Shown one piece after another: positions 37,421 to 48,559 of a DNA stretch of 64,000 nucleotides. Each line of letters starts with the position of its first letter. Position 1 is the stretch's first letter. Origin of the DNA: Epiperipatus broadwayi (taxonomy: Eukaryota; Onychophora; Udeonychophora; Euonychophora; Peripatidae); contig JAQFVV010012441.1 of NCBI GenBank assembly GCA_028023455.1, positions 6,762,957 through 6,826,956 of the forward strand, written 5' to 3'. A program made the translations under genes and the position numbers. Under the pieces are notes generated by a model, which ran no database searches, was not told where the DNA came from, and saw only the letters and a program-made list of their open reading frames with translations.

Positions 37421-40400
37421 GTAGCTAAATCTTGTGTCAATTCATAAATCTTGTATCTCTGAATCAATAAATAATTTCTAATAATTTTCAAGGCTTATAT
37501 ATATATTTTCTCTCTGACAAACAGTTTCATCTGACATGCAATTTTTATCCCATTGGTGGCAATGCTTTTTTATTCTGTCCCCATTTTTAAATCCCTTAGA
37601 TCATTGGACAGTTTCTTTTTGGTGGGAACAGATGTTTAATTAGTGAATATTGTGTTATCTGTACATGTGTTTTTGAATTTTAATCTTACTTACCTGCAGC
37701 ATGGTGACTTGACACCTTTAATTATTAGACTACAGTTATTTTGCTTTAGAAGTTTTCTTCCATCTGATTTTATTTAAGTGCCTTTTAATTTAGTAGTTTT
37801 AATAAAAATAAAAATAAATACTCTTTTCTCTTTTTAATTGCACTATAAACATGTTTGATTTCTTTTTTGTTTGACCAAATCATTATGAATTCTCACATTA
37901 TCATTTTAATTGTGGTCAAATTTCATTACTTCTTTCTTTTTTTAAAAAAAATATTATTAATCTTTTTTAAAAATATTACTAGTCTGACTTAAAATATTAT
38001 TATTCTGACTTGGCTTTAATGTATGTCATTTTAATTTGGGGGGAGTCTTTTAAACATATACTCAAAACAGTGTGTCTGTTTCAATATATATGCATAACAT
38101 ATATTAAATGGCCTGAACTCTTATAACAATTAATCACCATTTTTATTTAATTTTTAACATGAATAATTAAAATACTAATGTTTTACAAAAATAAAATATC
38201 TTAGATATTATCTTAAACAATGCATCAAATAATGACTCACAGTATGTTAGTAACAAGCTCTTGAAGTAAAGATTTGTCCTTTATAATTCTCTTAATTTTA
38301 TAATTAGACTTTTTTTAATGCAGACAACTAACATATATATATATATATATGCACAGCTGTTATATGTACTTTTTATTATTTATTATAATGTATATGAAAA
38401 AATAGCATAATGGATTTCATTAATTTCCATTTTTAATAAGTATAACATATAACAATTTTAAATTGTCATTACAGTAAATAGCAAATAGTAACAATATAAA
38501 AAAATTTAAACAGAAATACTATGCAGCTAAAAACATATGTTATGTAATTTTTCAAGAACTACATAGAACAAACAATATGGAAATATTGTTTATTATAGAG
38601 CCTTAAATTGCTTTATAAGAATTGTCTCTTTAATTTTTTCTTTCTATGATGTCTTTTTTCATTTAATATTCCTATATGTTCTAAATTAATCTGCAATGGC
38701 TACAAACAGTATTACACATGATTCTAAATTTTCAAATGCCTTAATGTTATATTATTTTGTAAATTAAAAAAACAAAAACATTAGTTTCCTAAGTCTGCTC
38801 AATTTTGCAAAATTGCAATTAATTTGAATTTAGCTTATCATACATTTTATGCCCCTTTTCTGACTTAGTAATATCTTATCCCACTTATAGTCTAAATGGC
38901 TGTAAATTTTCTTCATTTTTATATAAACAATCACCATTTTTGTCTACTTCTTATGACAAATGTTATAAAAAAATTTGTGGCTAAAGATTACTAAAATAAA
39001 AAGTAAATTTATTTTATTATAATAACTTATTGTAAGAATTCATCAAATTATTTCAGTTAAATAAAAGATATTTTATTTTTCCATTTTTGCAATTTTATGA
39101 CTCCTTTTTTTAAAAAAAAATCATATAAATATTTTAGTAGTTATTGCAAATAATACTTATAATAAAGAAATCAAGTTTGAAATGATACATCCATAAAATA
39201 AATATGCTTCTGAGGATCAGTATGAGGTACAACTAGTAATCTATATATTTATATACCACACTGTAATCTTTGCATGTTAAAAATAAAAGTAAAAAAACTG
39301 AAGGGGTATTGAACTGATTATTTGTAGAATTTTATATAATTATAGGATAGCTGGTATTCATTTAATTTTTTTTCAAAAGCTCATTTTGATTTGACAATGT
39401 ATACATTTTTGAATTCGAGTATAATTTGATAGCTAATATTTTTTTTTATTAGGAATAGGATTTTTATAACATGAAACATATTTGCCACTAAACATCTTTG
39501 TAATAAAATTAGATTGAATATTATTATTTTTATTTATATTGACATTATAAGACTTATTGTTAAACTTATTAAACTGTGTTCATTTTTTCCTGTATGCAAT
39601 TTGCATCAGTGACAATTCATCTCTCATGAAGAAAAAATAATTTTTTAAAAAGTATATGTAAGTGTATATACTTGATACATAATATTTTAATTCCAAAACA
39701 ATTCTTTAGATGACAGAATATATGGTAATTTGGCAACTTGAATCAATTCTCAACTCTGCCTTGATTAATTTCTGTTGTCTCTCGACAGTCTCAACTTTGT
39801 TAAAAATAAAATGTTATATTTCTGAACAATCCAAATTGCAGAGAAGAAAGCTACAAGCAATTTTCTAACATATAATCAATGACTGTTTGTTAGAATATAT
39901 TACAATTCTGTAAAAGTTATTAATATATTTTTTAAACCTTTAAAACATAAATTAATATATTTATCAGATATTGATATTTTTTTACTTACATTTTAAAAGC
40001 AAATGTCCAATAAAAAGATTTCATTTGTTTCTGAAACAATGCAATTTTTCCTCATAGATAAATAATGAAATAGGCTTATGATTGACAGTGATCTGTTTGA
40101 CCTAATAATGATGAAAGGGAGATGGTCTAAAAGCAATAAAATTGAGAATTTCTGATTGGCAGGCATTTTAGCCTGAGGATAAATAAATGTATCCCATAGT
40201 TTTGTTAAAACAAATTGTAATTTTCAATAATTTTTTACCAATTAAAGGTTATGATGCAATATTTTTGTAAAAGACTTATTTTTACACCAAAAAATTCAAC
40301 ACAAATAGGAGATTGTATTTGAAAATAATTTATTTTTAAAAAACAACTCTTAAAATGTTTATTCTGGTAAGTGAAAGCTGTTTGTATTGGGTAAAATACA

Positions 40401-41099
40401 ATTGTTTTTGTCAAACTGATATAGAAAAGATTTATTAAAGCTTAAAACTTTTTTTTTATTAACTTGAATAATTTATTTTCTTTCTTTGATGATAACTAAC
40501 TCTAAATGTACTCTACTTTTAAGAACCTAAAATACAAATATCTAATATTACATTCTAAGATTTTAAATAGATAAATTAATTCCAATAGTACCAAATGCCA
40601 TTATTATAGATAAGAAATTTGTTTACATATTTATTTTCACTTTTTTTTTTAAAAAATTAAATTATAAAACAACACTTAAAAGTTTACATTTGTACTAAAT
40701 AATATTGTGATTATTATTGTATTATATATAAAAAAGGTTTTATTGTAAACATTAAATGTCCAAATATGGAGAAATATTTAACAAAAGATTCACTAAGTCC
40801 ATTGAAAATAGACAGGAAGAGTTTTGTGCTAAACAGGTTACAGTAAATTGAACGGATGGAAAATCAAAATATATTATGAAAAATTATAAAACATTAAAAT
40901 TAAGAAAGTTAAAAAAATAATTTTTTATCAGATGTCATGATTTTTTTCTCTATTGCTACTGTAAATAATAAAAAATAAAATTATTTATTATATAATCATT
41001 TTTAAAATAATTTAAGAAATTAAAAAATATTTATCAATAAACATGTTATTTGTAAATAAGTAGATGTTAAAACATAAAAAAGAGTCATATATCACATGA
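37421..41099. other. AT-rich spacer, no gene seen
   Basis: No coding or repeat signal recognised. (TA)n at about 38335-38350. Confidence 0.5.
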
Positions 41100-41480
41100 C
41101 TCAATTTTTAACTTGCAAATAAAAACAAAAAGCTTTGGTAATTGCTCTAGCAAGCTTTGTTGATAAAATGCTAGTAAGAGAAAGCATTTAAAATATATCT
41201 ATCAGAAATCACACTCAAACCCCAGACCAATGGTTTCATGCTTTAGCATTCCTCAGTGAGGTGCTAGATTAGCTTCAGATACTAGATCTAAAAATACTAA
41301 CCCAAATTTAGCCTTTATCTAAAAGGTAACTATTGAGGAGAAAATTTGAAATTTTTAGACACCTACATGTCTTCAAACTAAGCTATCTAACTCAAATACC
41401 TATATGGGGCTGAAAGATCTTCAGTCAAACCATAAATTAATAGTCTTAACAATATAATATCACTTAAGACTTAAAAGCCT
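41100..41480 (-). repeat. Diverged family D unit
   Basis: The reverse complement aligns with the units at 23474-24250: ctttctcttactagcattttatcaacaaagcttg versus ctttctcttatagcatttatcatcaaaaaaagcttg; cacctcactgagg versus ttctcactgaa; gataaaggct versus gataaatgct; gtttgaagacatgtaggtgtctaaa versus atttaaagacttttagatgtttaaa. It adjoins the left edge of the inverted repeat that follows. Confidence 0.65.
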
Positions 41481-42044
41481 ATCAAACTAGATAGCTATGT
41501 GGGTCTGATAACAGTTCAGTTTCTCCACATAATCAAAGCTTCTGCAATCTATATCATTGCAAGAAAACTTTAAAGGTACATTTATGTAAAACAAAAGTTT
41601 TATTTACGTAAACACCTGCTATCACTTGTATTAATGATCAATAGATGGAGCTTTACCAAGACCTCCAAACAAGCATATTTGTTTACATAAACGTTAGAGT
41701 CAATATTCACTGTCTCTTTCATTTTGCTCCACCCTCAGATCAGCTGATTTCAAGCTGATTTGCTCTCATCAGTGAAGGGATAGTCTGGAGCAAAATGAAA
41801 GAGACAGTGAATATTGATTCTGACATTTATGTAAACAAATACGCTTGTTTGGAGGTCTTGGTAAAGCTCCATCTATTGATCATTAATACAAGTGATAGCA
41901 GGTTTTTACGTATATAAAACTTGTTTTGTTTTTCATAAATGTACCTTTAAAGTTTTCTTGCAATGATATAGATTGCAGAAGCTTTGATTATGTGGAGAAA
42001 CTGAACTGTTATCAGACCCATATAGCTATCTAGTTTGATAGGCT
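41476..42044. repeat. Foldback repeat family FB3, copy 2 (569-bp inverted repeat)
   Basis: Arms start at agcctatcaaactagatagctat (41476) and end at atagctatctagtttgataggct (42044). They read inward through gtttctccacataatcaaagc, ttgcaagaaaactttaaaggtac, taatgatcaatagatgg, gtttacataaacgt and attcactgtctctttcattttgct. The centre has gcaaatcagcttgaaatcagct-type words on the left side only. The inner half (atgga..tttaccaagacctcc...) corresponds to FB3 copy 1 at 18331-18689, so the two share an ancestor. No protein coding. Confidence 0.9.
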
Positions 42045-42775
42045 GAGTTTGAAGACATTTAGGTGTCTAAAAAATTCATGCTTGCAAACTGATAGAAACG
42101 TTTTGCATAAATGCTTGGAGTTAATATTTAGGTTTAGTTTCTAACTCCTATCCCTTCATCGATGAGAGCAAATCAGCTTGAAATCAGCTGATCTGAGGGT
42201 GGAGCAAAATGAAAGAGACAGTGAATATTGACTCTGACGTTTATGTAAACAAATACGCTTGTTTGGAGGTCTTAGTAAAGCTCCATCTATTGATCATTAA
42301 TACAAGCGATAGCAGGTTTTTACATATATAAAACTTGTTTTGTTTTTCATAAATGTACCTTTAAAGTTTTCTTGCAATGATATAGATTGCAGAAGCTTTG
42401 ATTATGTGGAGAAACTGAACTGTTATCAGACCCACATAGCTATCTAGTTTGATAGGCTGAGTTTGAAGACATTTAGGTGTCAAAAAAATTCATGCTTGCA
42501 AACTGATAGAAACGTTTTGCATAAACGCTTGGAGTTAATATTTAGGTTTAGTTTCTAACTCCTATCCCTTCACTGATGAGAGCAAATCAGCTTGAAATCA
42601 GCTGATCTGAGAGTGAAGCAAAATGAAAGAGACAGTGAATATTGACTCTGACGTTTATGTATACAAATACGCTTGTTTGGAGGTCTTGGTAAAGCTCCAT
42701 CTATTGATCATTAATACAAGCAATAGCAGGTTTTTTTTCGTATATAAAACTTGTTTTGTTTTTCGTATATATATA
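41880..42775 (+). repeat. 414-bp direct tandem duplication of the FB3 right side
   Basis: The unit beginning around gtaccttt...aaagttttcttgcaatgatatag occurs at 41941 and 42355, exactly 414 bases apart. It continues through the gaaatcagctgatctgag block at 42179 and 42593 to gatcattaatacaagc.atagcagg. Identity is very high (a few substitutions such as cccatatagc/cccacatagc and aaatgc/aaacgc), implying recent duplication. The last unit ends at a (TA)n tract (42766-42778). Confidence 0.93.
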
Positions 42776-42791
42776 TATAATAATATATATA

Positions 42792-43250
42792 CTTGATTGG
42801 ATTATGAATGCTCTACAACCCTGGAATTGCTGATATTACCTGCTTACTTACCTATAATGATTTTTAAAAATAATAAAATGCTATATGAATCATAAATACT
42901 TATATGCATGTTAGCTATATCCTAATAAAATAATAAAACTTATGTGTATAAATATACGTATATACTTGATTGGATTATAAATGCTCCACAAACCTGGAAT
43001 TGCTGATATTACCTGTAATGGTTCTTAAAATAAAAAATGCTATGTGAATCATAAATGCTATATGCATGTTATCTATATCTTAATAAAATAACAAAATGTA
43101 TGTGTATAAATATACATCTATACTTGATTGGATTATAAATGCTCTACAAACCTGGGATTGCTTACCTACCTGTAATGGTTTTTAAAAATAATAAAATGAC
43201 ATGCTCCACAAACCTGGAATTGTGGATATTACCCATTTACCTATCTAAAA
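42792..43250 (+). repeat. Tandem minisatellite, about 2.7 units of 158-173 bp
   Basis: Unit starts cttgattggattat.aatgct at 42792, 42965 and 43123. The body repeats cctggaattgctgatattacc, aatggtttttaaaaataataaaatgc, tgaatcataaat and tatgtgtataaatatac. Further decayed pieces (ggtttctagacttcttctcat, twice, about 43320-43415) follow. Confidence 0.88.
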
Positions 43251-44599
43251 GAGACATACAGACTTGGAACAAATAATTAAAAATGTTCATGCATTAATTG
43301 TATATGTATACTTATTTGAAAGGTTTCTAGACTTCTTCTCATCATGTGAACCAAAAAATGGGTTTTTGCTTTGATAACCTACCTGAAATATTTCTAGACT
43401 TCTTCTCATTATATAAATTAAAAAATGAACTTGGATACAAATAATGAACTATATTAGAAGGACTTGCTAATAAATTGTTGTTAAATAAAATTGTTCTTAC
43501 TTAAAATTAATGTAATTGTTCAATTATATTTTGCATCACTAGTCATTCATAGCATCTTGCTCACAAGAATCTCATAACTCCTGAGCCATGTTCGGCATAA
43601 CCAGACAATGGTAAGTAAGGCTGTAGTGAGGTGTAACTCTAGTAGTGCTGTTTAGAAAATCAAATACATAAATTTGTAGATGCTTCCAGTCTTCACGGTA
43701 CTATATCCTCTGCTGAGCAGGAAATATTGTTTTAGGTGGGGTGTCATCTGCGTTTGTGAATACCAATCAATAGTTTCTTCCTGCAATATGCTCATCAGGA
43801 GATAAAAGTAATAAAGAGTGGGTGGGTCATGTGTCCCATTACAATATATATATATATATATATATTCTAACCTCCCCCCTCCGCTCGTCCTCTCTTAACA
43901 AAATTATATTGTTTAAAATTACGCATATTCCGGGTTCTAGCTCAGTTAACAAATAAATAAATGAAATATTCAGCATTAATTAAAATGATTACTAGCTCTA
44001 ATCTTTCAAATACAAATACAGTTATATATTTTAAAATGAATTAACAAATATTTACTATTTTCATGAGACATGGAGTGACGATACGGGGAACGAGATAGAC
44101 TACATTGAGATATTATCCACATGATACTACCCCAATGGCATAAGAACACTATTCCCTTTTTACTATACCAAATAACTAACTCATAGTATTCTTACGACTT
44201 TCTAAGCTCTCTTCACTACGATTAAAATAATAATCATATCTTAATATCCTTTATAATAAGAATCTAGCTCAATTAAATAAAATAAAAATAAAATAAATAA
44301 AATAAAATAAAATAAAATCTCAGGTTCATAAATTGTATTCTAACTGATTTAAAATTACGGTAGTAAACTATGAAAAGGGAATTTTATGTCATAATCTACT
44401 ACACAGCAACTAACAATAATAAAAATAATAATAACAACAATAGTATAATATAATCTTATTTCTTCTTAAATGAAATAAATAAAATAAGTACGTGGTAGTA
44501 TTTTAATAATCTGACAACAGAATACGTGTGGCAACATTAGCATATAATTTAATGTAATATTGTGGCAACCAACTTATGACCAATAAATAATATAAAATT
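43251..44599. other. Spacer with one less AT-biased segment and (TA)n
   Basis: 43,550-43,842 is relatively complex and not recognised; it ends at a (TA)n of 22 bases (43843-43864). 44,270-44,330 is an (AAAAT)n-like run. No coding signal. Confidence 0.45.
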
Positions 44600-47228
44600 A
44601 TGATCTTTTAATTTTAACATACCAATAAATTCTCAAAATTATTATAACACTTTTATGTTTACCCTTTTTGTGCAAAAACTATATGTCTGTTTCAATTATA
44701 AGTGTATCGTGATATCATGCATCCATGTGGAGAAATAACAACGCTGACACAAAACTTTATAATAAATTTACAACAAAGTTTATTAATAACATAAATAAAT
44801 AACAATATTTTACATTATGTACATTGGATATCCTTACTCTCCTATCTCAATTTAGTTTCCTAGTTTATAAAAAATGAAAATCAAACTTCTATTTATTTTC
44901 CTAGTTAACTCTTATTTTTTAAATGCTTAAGAAAATACAGTATTATTATTATTGGATTTCTTATTATAGTTAGCTTGTTACAAAATGCATTTCTCATATG
45001 ATTATCATTAACACTTTGTATCCCTACTATTATTAAAATTGTATTTTTACAAAATTTACATTCGTATTAAATATTCTACAAAACAATAAAATTCTAGCTT
45101 TATATTGGTTGTATGGAATCCCACAAATTCAAAAAAAAACATTCTTCTACATTCGGTATTAAGTTTTATTGTTCATTATCCGATGTTTGTTAAACCTAAT
45201 ATATTCATTCAAGCCTTATTTCGGATGATATAATTACAACCATTAACCTATCATGCACAAGTATATGTTTATTACACACCATTGAATTATTTTCTTAATA
45301 AATATGCAATGTTTATTTTCTAAATACTATTTAAAACATTCAAATTTTATTATCACTTAAAAAAAAAACTTTGTTTAGATTTCTCTTTAAAAAATCTTAT
45401 ATTCATTTCCGAATTAATTTTAAACTGTATTATATGATTCTTTCTCTCTTTATGATATTTTGGACTTTCAATTTTAAAAATTACACAATTCTATACATTC
45501 CAGTAAATAAACTATTCTTACATAAATGATAACATATCTTCAGTTCTATTTTATTCATTATTTCTTTGAAAATATCTTTCTGACGATGCAGGTTCACGAA
45601 ATAAGGATAGCGAAGATAGATGCATAGGATCAAAATATAACTAGAATATTACTCATCATAAACCTTTACAATCATGGCACAGTGAATTAAAAGACACTAT
45701 AGAGGAGTGACCTTTATCTGTCTACCAACCTCTATTATAGGAGTGATGCTAAAGCTATTTCTTCAGCTTTATTATAACATCAAAAAGTTTAAAGATACGC
45801 AAAAACACTGTCCAAACTATATGTGTTCAGTGATAGGGCTTAGTTAATTATACTGAAATCACACAAACTAAATATGATCCAAATACTTTATTTTTCCTAT
45901 TTCTTAATAAAAAACATCATCTTGGTTTCCTCTCCACTAGTACTACCAAGTCACTATCCGATCTTATTTCTCAAGATTTTTCTATACAGTACATCGACAA
46001 ATTCCTATCTGCATTTCTAACAATAATAAAATTCATTTATTTCAAAACTATTCTGCTGTTCTTTAAGAAAATCTTTTTACTACTTTCCTCGTATATTTTA
46101 TCATATGCAAACTATTTTAAAATATCTGAATACTTTATTACATGAAAGTTCAAAAGAATCACACAATTGTTCTGTCGAATTATATTATTAATATACTTTA
46201 AATAACTTATTGCATGCATATTCATAATTACTCCTATCTCATAATATGTTTTAAAATGTTGTATAAAATGTGTACATATAATTTAAACTTTCACACATCA
46301 TTCTTAATCAATAGATGATCTAAAAAAAAATACATTATGCATTTTAAATAAATATCAAAATTACCAAACGATCTTTATCTTCTCGATCGCGTTCCATAGG
46401 CTTCACCATCCCATTGATTCTTGTAGATATAAGACTCCCATACATACACTTTATTTTTAAAACAATATTTCTATCATTCTATCAAGCTATTATATTGAAT
46501 TTTTTAATATTACTAAATTTATGTTTATATGTTTTCCCTAATCTCACATAACATTTTATATTTAAAAATAAATTAGTAAAAAATATTTAAACTATATTTA
46601 CTGTACTTCTTCATCAAACTTTCTTGAACCGTTCATATTAAAGCTAAAAAAAAAATGTATATTATTTCTTCTTCAGTCACTTAATGTTCTATTTTAAGGT
46701 AAAGCAATTATTGCTCTGTTTAATAAATATTCATAGATGACAATCCTTGGTTTTCATAATCTTGAATATAATTATTAATTCTGATATTAGTTAATCCTGT
46801 AAAGAAAAAAAAAACGTCTCCATATTCTCTTCTAATATTGTCTGCTAATATTTTCCCGCGCGACTTTTACGATGCATCTTCTAGGTACTTTTATTTAAAT
46901 ATTTAATAAAAATTTCTATTTCCATGGATCCATTTTCATTAAGTAATTTATTTTATATATATTTTTTTTTTAATCAAGCATTTCTTCCATTGAATACTTT
47001 GTAATATCTTAATTCTTCTTAGATAAAGTTTTTCCGTTCTTTTCCATAAAATACATAATAACACTTTCATATTATTCTATTACTTTTTTTTCTTTATTTA
47101 AAATTCTGGTACTATATTTTGTAATGTCTCTTTTTAAAAGATAAACATTCTTTCTTCATTATTACTTTTACATAATTTTTCTTTATAATAAAAACGCATA
47201 TTAAATTTTTCCATAGAGAAGAATAAAA
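44600..47228. other. C-over-G-skewed AT-rich region, no domain recognised
   Basis: On the plus strand G is conspicuously scarce relative to C, beyond the rest of the window and extending to about 48480. On the minus strand an AATAAA lies near 44780, in a run of ttattaataaact. No domain-bearing frame was seen between here and the 91-codon ORF. Confidence 0.4.
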
Positions 47229-47504
47229 TTACTTCAAAGTAGCCTTATAAAATTGTGCGTCATAAATTTTTCCTGACGCAAGTAACTTCTCTTTTAAGTT
47301 TTCATATAGCGTCCCAATTATATTTCTCTGAGTTATAATAATAAGTTTCTGGTTGAGCATAAATAAAGCTGTATTAAGGCACTTTCCCAATATTTTTCCC
47401 TTAGCAATATTTTTAGGTATTTTTTCCTGTACTTCCATTTTACTGTAAGGTTTTGGCCGAACTTGAATAAAATATCCTGGTAAGATAACTTTTAAAATTA
47501 GCAA
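47229..47504 (-). CDS. Unrecognised 91-codon ORF
   Basis: The frame runs MLILKVILPGYFIQVRPKP to QFYKATLK then stop. The composition is balanced for this region (Lys, Ile, Leu, Gly, with charged residues spread evenly), unlike the Phe/Ile/Asn-only chance frames nearby. It contains KIPKNIAKGKILGKCLNT, LNQKLIIITQRNIIG and LYENLKEKLL, a plausible small alpha-helical protein. No family recognised, no signal peptide or membrane segment. A TGACGTCA and a CCAAT lie 200-290 bases upstream on the same strand. It could be a real small exon, an element-borne frame, or chance. Confidence 0.3.
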   Translation of the reverse strand: MLILKVILPGYFIQVRPKPYSKMEVQEKIPKNIAKGKILGKCLNTALFMLNQKLIIITQRNIIGTLYENLKEKLLASGKIYDAQFYKATLK

Positions 47505-47701
47505 TCCATGTAGAGGCAGTCAAAATATTATATGTTACAAAAGAACTTTTAAAATAAATACAAAATTTTAAATTTATATTACTTTTCTAGCTACAGTGTT
47601 ATCAGCTAAAAAAATATGTTACTTTCTCTTTCACTTACACATTACTTTCTCGTCCCGCTCCATCTAATTCTTATATTTTGTCTGCTGGATTACTTCCGTT
47701 G

Positions 47702-47794
47702 ATTGGTTAATGACTTTATTTTAGCGCGAACAAATTTACACATTTTAGTTTTATAACAGACTAGACTTTTTAAAATAAAGAATTGATGACGTCA
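47702..47794 (-). promoter_or_regulatory. Possible promoter elements: CCAAT and TGACGTCA
   Basis: Perfect CRE palindrome TGACGTCA at 47787-47794 and CCAAT (minus strand) at 47702-47706, with a short CpG-containing stretch (tagcgcgaac, 47722-47731) between. Both lie upstream of the 91-codon minus-strand ORF. An 8-mer and a 5-mer can occur by chance. Confidence 0.3.
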
Positions 47795-48505
47795 TGTCTT
47801 AAATATTATTTAGACTAGTATTTTTAAATTCAATTATAGTTTTATCAAAGTTATTTAAACTTTAAAATAATTATTAAAATAACATTTAATACTTCCACTT
47901 TTACTTTAAGGATCGATGGCAATTATATTTAGTTTCCTAATTCACAAAATTTATTATTATTCTAACAAGCGTGTGTGAAGGTATATAATATACAGTCACG
48001 TGATTACGAACTTTATCAAATGATTTTTTATTTACGTCTCGGTCTAAATTACCAAAACTGATATATTTTTATAAAAAATTTGGAAAATAATTAAAAAATG
48101 TAGAACTAAATACAATTCTCACCATCCTAAAGTTTTTCTTAAAATATCAGATTAAATTTGAATATCAAACACAATTATAACACTACATATAGTATTTATT
48201 TAATTTATTAGTTTTAAAAATATTATATTCAAACTATTAATATATTTTTAACTATTTATAGCTGTATTATTTTATATGGCCAGCTTTTCCAACCATAAGC
48301 AAGAATATAATTAAGCTTTATTTAACTGTTTTCCTTTAAAATAATCCTTTACATTTTTATATACCAGGTATTTTCAGCTCTAAATTGTACTATAAAATCT
48401 AATTATCCTACTATTATTTATATATCATACAAACATATCTTAAAATTTAAAATTTTTTTAGTAATTGACCTTTCTACCTTATTATGACCTACAGATAAGG
48501 GCACA
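47795..48505. other. AT-rich spacer, no gene seen
   Basis: Continues the C-over-G skew; ends at (TA)n 48506-48530. Confidence 0.5.
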
Positions 48506-48530
48506 ATATATATATATATATATATATATC
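48506..48530. repeat. (TA)n at the 3' end of RTE copy e
   Basis: The LINE (minus strand) ends ...tggttgatgataatgatatatatat, so the tract is its 3' simple-repeat tail or its target. Confidence 0.85.
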
Positions 48531-48559
48531 ATTATCATCAACCATTATCAATCCACTGC

